The notes beneath the pieces are model-generated. The model was not told the DNA's origin. It saw only the letters and a list, made by a program, of their open reading frames with translations, and did not search any database. This document shows, piece by piece, positions 59,501 through 64,000 of a stretch of DNA of 64,000 nucleotides; position 1 is the first letter of the stretch; each line of letters begins with the position of its first letter. The stretch is from positions 114,716,001-114,780,000 of the forward strand of contig CP142453.1 of NCBI GenBank assembly GCA_038049695.1. Direction: 5' to 3'. The stretch comes from Cinnamomum chago. Its lineage: Eukaryota; Streptophyta; Magnoliopsida; Laurales; Lauraceae. The position numbers were made by a program, and so were the translations under genes.

Positions 59501-62500
59501 TGTAACTTTTTCAGTATTTTTAGTGTTACAGCGTCGGCGATGACGTTGTATAAACAAGGGAAAAAAAATGAAATGCAAGAACTATGACATTTACATCAAA
59601 ATACAATTATGTGTACAACAAGAAAAAGATAAATGCTGCATTTAAAATACAAGCAAAAGCAAACCATGCATTCAATTAACATTCAATCAACATCCCATAT
59701 ACAATTAAGAAACAATTCTGCACATCTCGTAAGTTTACAGTTAAAAATTCACAACATCCACAAACAACATCACTTCAATTACAAGTGACTTTACAATGTA
59801 TTTGGAAGAACACATATAGCACAAAGAAGATATAACTTCATAATGGCTAAACATATAACTATTTATCTATTCAATTATCCTAAAGACAAAATACTCATTC
59901 TAACAAGCATTTAAGCCACAAACAAGATATGAAATGAACAAAATCAGCCAAGAAATTGTTCATCAATCCAAACAGTGCACAGATCAACACTGATTCCACC
60001 AAAAGCACAAATCATTGAATGATGAAAAATTGCATTTTTACATTTCCACATCACCTAAGGAATAGCTAAGCATATAACCATCCATTCAATTGCCTAAAAC
60101 ACAAAACACCCATTGTATCAGGTATTCAAGCCACACAATGTCCACATTAAAACTTATTCCACCATAAAGCACAAAACACAAATCATCAAATGAAACTCAT
60201 AAACTACATTTCTACATTTACATACCACCCAAAGAATAGCAAAAACATATAACCAACTATACACTCAATTGCCCTCAAAACAAAACACCCATTATATCAA
60301 TCATTCAAGCTGCAAGAAAAGCTTAAAATGAACTAAACCAGCACTTATGGATTGAAACCATATATCTGTTCTTATTTCTCTATTTACATTATAGATTATC
60401 GGTTGCAAGTTCGCAAACAGCTATTCATCTTGATTTCTTGAAATGATAGGGGATATAGACTGTGTTAGTATATAAATGCCACACCTAGCTATTTGCTAAA
60501 AAAAGTTCCTTGTACCAGTTTCAAGATAGCTAATGGTGTAGAGTCATTGAAACTTTAATGATCTATTTGGAGAGTGAGGTGATGATTGGTTGATGAAGCT
60601 CTGAGTATTAAATGCTGTGGTGTAATTCTTTTAGAGATGGTGGGTACTGTAGTTCAAATGTATCATCAATTCGCATTCTACCCGTTGTGTGCAATATTCA
60701 AGGCACGTGAGGAGGAGATGATGTGGTTCAATCACTCACGTGGATGTGGTTCTTTGAATAGGGATCCTTCTTCTTTTTTTCTCACATATGAATTGATGCA
60801 TTACAAGCTGCGGTTGCTAATGGTCCATCTATCTCTTATTATGAAGAGATTTTGAGAGGCTAATCCTAGCATATGAGCCCACTTACATTATCAAAATGAA
60901 GAAACACAAAAAGGAACAAATGAACCACTAGTGGCATTTGACGGCATACAACATCCTCAAGTTTAGAACTGTTAAAACAAAAATAACTCTCACTCAAACT
61001 TTTCTGGAAATGTTAAAACAAGCCCTAATCCTCCATCGTCCTTCTCAACTGAAAATGCCCCAAATTTGAAATATACAAACCCTAATCACTGCAAACAAAC
61101 AATGCACAAATCGAACAACAACGTTGAAGCTAACCTACCATGCACTTTGATATCATATGTAGGATGGCGTGAAAACAAAAAGGATGGAAAATACAAAAAC
61201 ATTGACAATGATTCAAAAACAAAAGGAGATAGATACCTCTGGAGTGTCGGTAGAAATCACGGACGATGGAAAAGACGATGGGAGCAAAGAGAAGCAGTTG
61301 AGGAATTCAGTTTGAAGGCTGGTGATTCTAGAAATGGAAGCAACCACTCTTTGGCACTGGTCCAAGGTCAATCTCGATGGTATGGTGGACGAGAGAAGAG
61401 AAGAATGAGAAGAAATAGGGATATGATCCCTAAATATGGTTTGCGGACAGGGTCATCGCCGACCTTATTCAGTGTAAATAAGGTTGGCGCCAACGATGTG
61501 CCAAATAGGTAAAAACAAATGGAAATTGGGCCCAATTGCTCTAATTGGTGCCCGACTTGCTAAAGTGCTTGATCGCGTAACACATGCGTATTAAGTGATT
61601 TTTCCAGTTAAATCCTCAAAAATCTAGCTCCACCACTGATTTCAGAGAGGTATCCCATGGTGCAAAAATAATGGCAAGTATAGTGAACAAAGAAAAAGGA
61701 TTATTATTTTCAGTTTAGCTAAAACAAGCAGAGAAGCACAATCATCAAATGTTGGAAAATGCCAAGAGAAATTTTTGTTAGAAACGAACTATACATTGGA
61801 ATTGACAAAGTGAGTTGCTAGGCCACATGCAAGCATTTCAGCACCATCCAACCTTGCACCAGTAAGACCAACATATTCGCCTGCCAAAGAAAGAAAATAT
61901 AGGTTTGATGGTAGAATCATGAAAATACAAGTGAAATGCATAACTGAAGGACTATTAAAAAAGATAGATCAATCTCAGAGCCCATATCCCAGAAAAGTTG
62001 CAAGCAATCAACACACACCTTTTACACAACAATTATTCCCAAAGTGTAAGGACACAGAATACCAGTCAAATTTAAAATGAGATGCTGGAAAAGCTTGTAG
62101 AAGGCATAATGAGGTCCAATATAACTTCAAGAAGTAACTATTGAACTAAGAAAACGATCTAAGTATAGATAATTAAGTGCATACTTTGTATATAGAAATT
62201 ATCCAGAAACATTGTGTAGTTTGATTCATGTAGAAGATTTCATTTTATTCTTGGGAAAAAATGAAAATAACAGAATCAGGTATCTTCTCAATTGTCAACA
62301 AGCCTAATACTACTTAGAAAAGATACGGCCTAATAATACTTAAAAAGAAGGTACACAGACTAATACTGAAACAGCAGCATAATTAGGAAGGTGGAGACAA
62401 GAGCATGAACAAGACATTATGTTTCCTATTAAATTTGTTTAAGGTGAAAAATTAAAGTTGATTATATTACCAAAAAAACCTGGCAGCCTGGATAGAAAAT

Positions 62501-64000
62501 GAGAAGCACCTACATCTGGGAACAGTCCCAGTGCTGCTTCTGGCATTGCAAAGACCTGCAAAAAATTCACTTTCAGATTATAAAAAAAAAAAAAAAAAAA
62601 AAAATCTTTTGAGAAAGACTGGAGACTTTGGTGCTTAGGAGAAGAAAAGATAGAATAAAAGAAAAGCCCTAAAAGCAGTGATGGAGACAGGGTTTACTTG
62701 TTGGGGGGTTTGGGGTGTGGGTGGGTTGCAAGCGATGGTCGACCAATAATTCCATCAACACTTTCAAATTATTTGGAGACTAGTTGATGCATGACAGACC
62801 CGTGGTCCCCCATGGGTCAACCCGCCAATGGGCCCAGCCCATCTACTTCGCCCAAGCGCTTTGGGCCCGGCCCATCTATTTTCATGTTTTAGCTCAATAG
62901 GATTTTATTTTATACTTTTTTATGGTTCATGTTGGATGTTTTAATCCTGTCCATCAATGTGTTTGGATGACCAATATTAGTTTTAGGTTTTATTATTTTC
63001 AAATGTAAGTGATGTAAGGCCTCTCGGCTTAGACAGTAAATGATTAATGAAATTTTTATCGAGTGATTTTGAGGTGTCCCAAGTTATCTCTTCTTCCTCA
63101 CCCGCGATGGAGAGTTTGGCGGGGGTACCAAGTGCACGACGGGTAGAGATGAAAAGACTAGTGATGGATTTTTATTTTATTTTTTTTATAACAAAAAGAC
63201 TAGTTATGGATTGTGGAAGGGATATGTCAGGTGCAGGGTGGGCCCAACTTCTATTTTAGTAAAATGTAGGGACATCACATTTAAAGGGTGGACACTCATT
63301 TTGAGCAGTTCGGATTTTAAAATAGATGGCCCCCACCCCAATACACACGGAATTTGAGTGAGATGCTAGAGGATCCAAATTCATGAAACTTGCATAATAA
63401 GCAATGGAAAAAAGCTCAATCACCAACAGAATGGCCGGTCCATCATATGACAGATATCAACAAATGGGAAGAAGAGAACTAAGGCGGAGGGCTTAGATGG
63501 GTAATTTAAAAGGCCAAACAGTAAAGTGAAAGAGAGAAGCAAATGAGTATGCGAGGACATTTTTTCACCTTCTGAAAATAGTTATTAGAGTGCATCCATG
63601 AAATCAATATGATGATGCGGCTAAATCAGGGGCGAAAAGTATCCATTTTTCCATTTTATAAGAGTTGAAAATTGTTAAATCGTGATGCCAATTAATCAAG
63701 GATTACAATGATCTGACAGTCAAGAAAGAAATATAGAGCAATGGTCCACAGGCAAGGTCAAAGTGCTGATGGTTAGGATCTTCAAATCTGAAAAAAAAAA
63801 AAAAAAAAAAAAAAAACATTTAGGGAATCCTCCGCCACCACTCCATGAGATTGATAGTCTGATTTGCCTATGAAGTAGGGGTCTCAGCAAACAGCACATT
63901 TTAAGGTGCAGGGCCCCACAATTCATCAACAAAATTTTATACAGCTTTTACATTAACTTAGAAGGGACAGATAAGTACCGTATTCTCTGTAGCAACTCGG
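53529..64000 (-). CDS. CHY1-type hydrolase, second copy, 5' part outside window
   Basis: Exons matching CHY1 exons 6 (partial) to 14: 64000-63979, 62555-62471, 61880-61795, 57194-57073, 56182-56122, 55940-55842, 54023-53922, 53836-53795, 53666-53529. Every exon has the same length as in the first copy, keeps frame and has GT-AG borders. Coding changes are few (for example EKSAYH to ETSAHH, DEWK to DEWI, REYR to RDYR). The catalytic-type MPEAALGLFPDVG segment and the C-terminal SKL peroxisomal signal are intact. The intron between exons 8 and 9 is enlarged by a 3.36-kb MULE and a 399-bp LTR-like insert. It may be a working paralogue if exons 1-5 exist beyond 64000; otherwise it is a truncated copy. 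Whether it has a promoter cannot be seen. Confidence 0.8.
54880..55560 (+). pseudogene. Copia remnant, duplicate copy
   Basis: Counterpart of 30645-31330 with the same stops and the same terminal LVDVLPKALG word and tagggggag purine tract. A few additional point differences and a small deletion in the LTR trace distinguish it. It shows that the copia insertion preceded the segmental duplication. Confidence 0.7.
57338..57736 (+). mobile_element. Solo-LTR-like insertion unique to copy two
   Basis: 399 bp beginning TGATGCAGCCCGAC and ending gctgcgcCA, absent at the matching point of copy one (33527-33550). It has a TATA-like ctatatatac (57552) and a downstream aataaa (57599), the order expected of an LTR promoter and poly(A) signal. 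A perfect 5-bp target duplication is not visible, so the exact ends are tentative. Confidence 0.55.
58557..59321. mobile_element. Nested hAT-type element with purine core
   Basis: Ends TAGAGATGTCAAA on both sides (inverted), extended by GC-rich arms made of gggccgtgcc/ggcacggccc words. The element is flanked by the perfect 8-bp duplication accttagc (58549-58556 and 59322-59329), diagnostic of hAT insertion. The centre is a 390-bp A/G tract. 765 bp, non-coding. It is inserted in a subterminal repeat of the MULE, so it is the youngest layer of the nest. Confidence 0.92.
58756..59151 (+). repeat. AAAGAAAG-rich polypurine tract
   Basis: Nearly 400 bases composed almost only of A and G in the plus strand, with occasional T in gaatg and C in acaaag. 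Open frames on both strands (lysine/glutamate-rich forward, phenylalanine/leucine/serine-rich reverse, up to 250 codons) are artefacts of the missing stop codons. Such mirror-like polypurine DNA can form triplex structures in vitro. Confidence 0.9.
62785..63140 (+). mobile_element. LTR-like sequence, duplicate copy
   Basis: Counterpart of 35296-35640, beginning tgatgcatgacagacc. Shared by both copies and therefore inserted before the duplication. The same uncertainty about its right boundary applies. Confidence 0.35.

Larger units (their letters stand above)
58445..59560. repeat. Three subterminal repeats of about 118 bp in the MULE
   Basis: The word taaggtca(t/c)ca(t/c)cgac starts units near 58450, 59338 and 59456. 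Each contains a gtttcc stretch, aaagttgt(t/a)ac, ttttcca and a g(t/g)cggtgatgac-like word. The hAT element splits the first unit. Removing it gives spacings of about 115 and 118. The units also carry the TIR-inner word gtcg(a/g)cgatgac. Confidence 0.75.
58262..61617. mobile_element. Mutator-like element (MULE) in an intron of the CHY1 copy
   Basis: Terminal inverted repeats of about 175 bp (58262-58437 and 61447-61617), both starting GA(A/G)GATTTAAC and sharing cgcatgtgttac, caattagagcaattgg, acctatttggcacatcgttggcgc and ttacactgaataaggtcg. A perfect 9-bp target duplication, aaaaatcta, flanks it (58253-58261 and 61618-61626). Total 3,356 bp including a nested hAT element. No transposase domain was recognised. 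Open frames at 60586-60855 and 61066-61512 have no known product, and the latter runs into the TIR. It is absent from copy one, hence inserted after the duplication. Confidence 0.9.
47096..64000. repeat. Second copy of the tandem segmental duplication
   Basis: Direct-orientation copy of 27357 to beyond 36497. Differences from copy one are a 4.6-kb retrotransposon insertion with loss of 125 bp in the PPR part, loss of about 445 bp and gain of a 399-bp LTR-like insert near 57330, a 68-bp loss at the MULE site, and the MULE itself (58262-61617). Copia, SINE and LTR-like intronic insertions are shared and thus older than the duplication. Confidence 0.9.

Noticed and set aside
61066..61512. 148-codon plus-strand frame inside the MULE
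   Set aside because: No domain, runs into the terminal inverted repeat, and has low-complexity N/K/R composition. Kept only as an unproven frame in the MULE entry.
1..64000. Endogenous pararetrovirus or other viral insertions
   Set aside because: No movement-protein, coat-protein or caulimovirid reverse-transcriptase words were seen; all retroelement coding traces fit Gypsy or copia.

Overview
This is nuclear DNA from a flowering plant. It has spliced genes with GT-AG introns, a DYW-type PPR gene, plant U-box and LSD1-type zinc-finger genes, and a dense load of plant transposons. The LOL1, CHY1 and PPR products read like ordinary angiosperm orthologues. AT-rich introns and many old SINE, MITE and LTR remnants suggest a woody, slowly evolving lineage such as a magnoliid; that placement is only an inference. 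No organellar, bacterial or viral block was recognised.

Layout: 1-5060 is repeat-bearing intergenic DNA. 5136-6332 is an intronless U-box/ARM E3 ligase gene (+). 6333-19200 is intergenic, with hAT-like MITEs, SINEs and foldbacks. 19979-22177 is a five-coding-exon LOL1-type gene (+) with one zinc finger per middle exon. 22178-26306 is intergenic and holds a 259-bp miniature LTR element with matching 72-bp LTRs and a perfect 5-bp target duplication. 26307-28430 is an intronless DYW PPR gene (+). It converges on a 14-exon peroxisomal CHY1-type 3-hydroxyisobutyryl-CoA hydrolase gene (-, 29288-40705). The CHY1 introns hold a copia remnant, SINEs and a Tourist-like MITE inserted inside a SINE.

From 41038 to 46583, upstream of the CHY1 promoter, lies a putative non-autonomous Helitron with a 543-bp tandem duplication and a six-unit array of about 230 bp. 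From about 47096 to the window end, the block from the PPR 3' half through CHY1 is repeated in direct orientation. The PPR copy is dead: frameshifted, split by a truncated long-LTR Gypsy element, and carrying a nonsense codon. The CHY1 copy keeps frame and splice sites in every exon visible (exons 7-14 and part of exon 6), although a 3.36-kb MULE with a nested 765-bp hAT element sits in one intron.

The genes do not form a pathway. CHY1 acts in peroxisomal valine catabolism, the PPR in organellar RNA editing, LOL1 in cell-death control and the U-box protein in ubiquitination. The main interest is the young tandem duplication and the well-resolved nested transposon structures.
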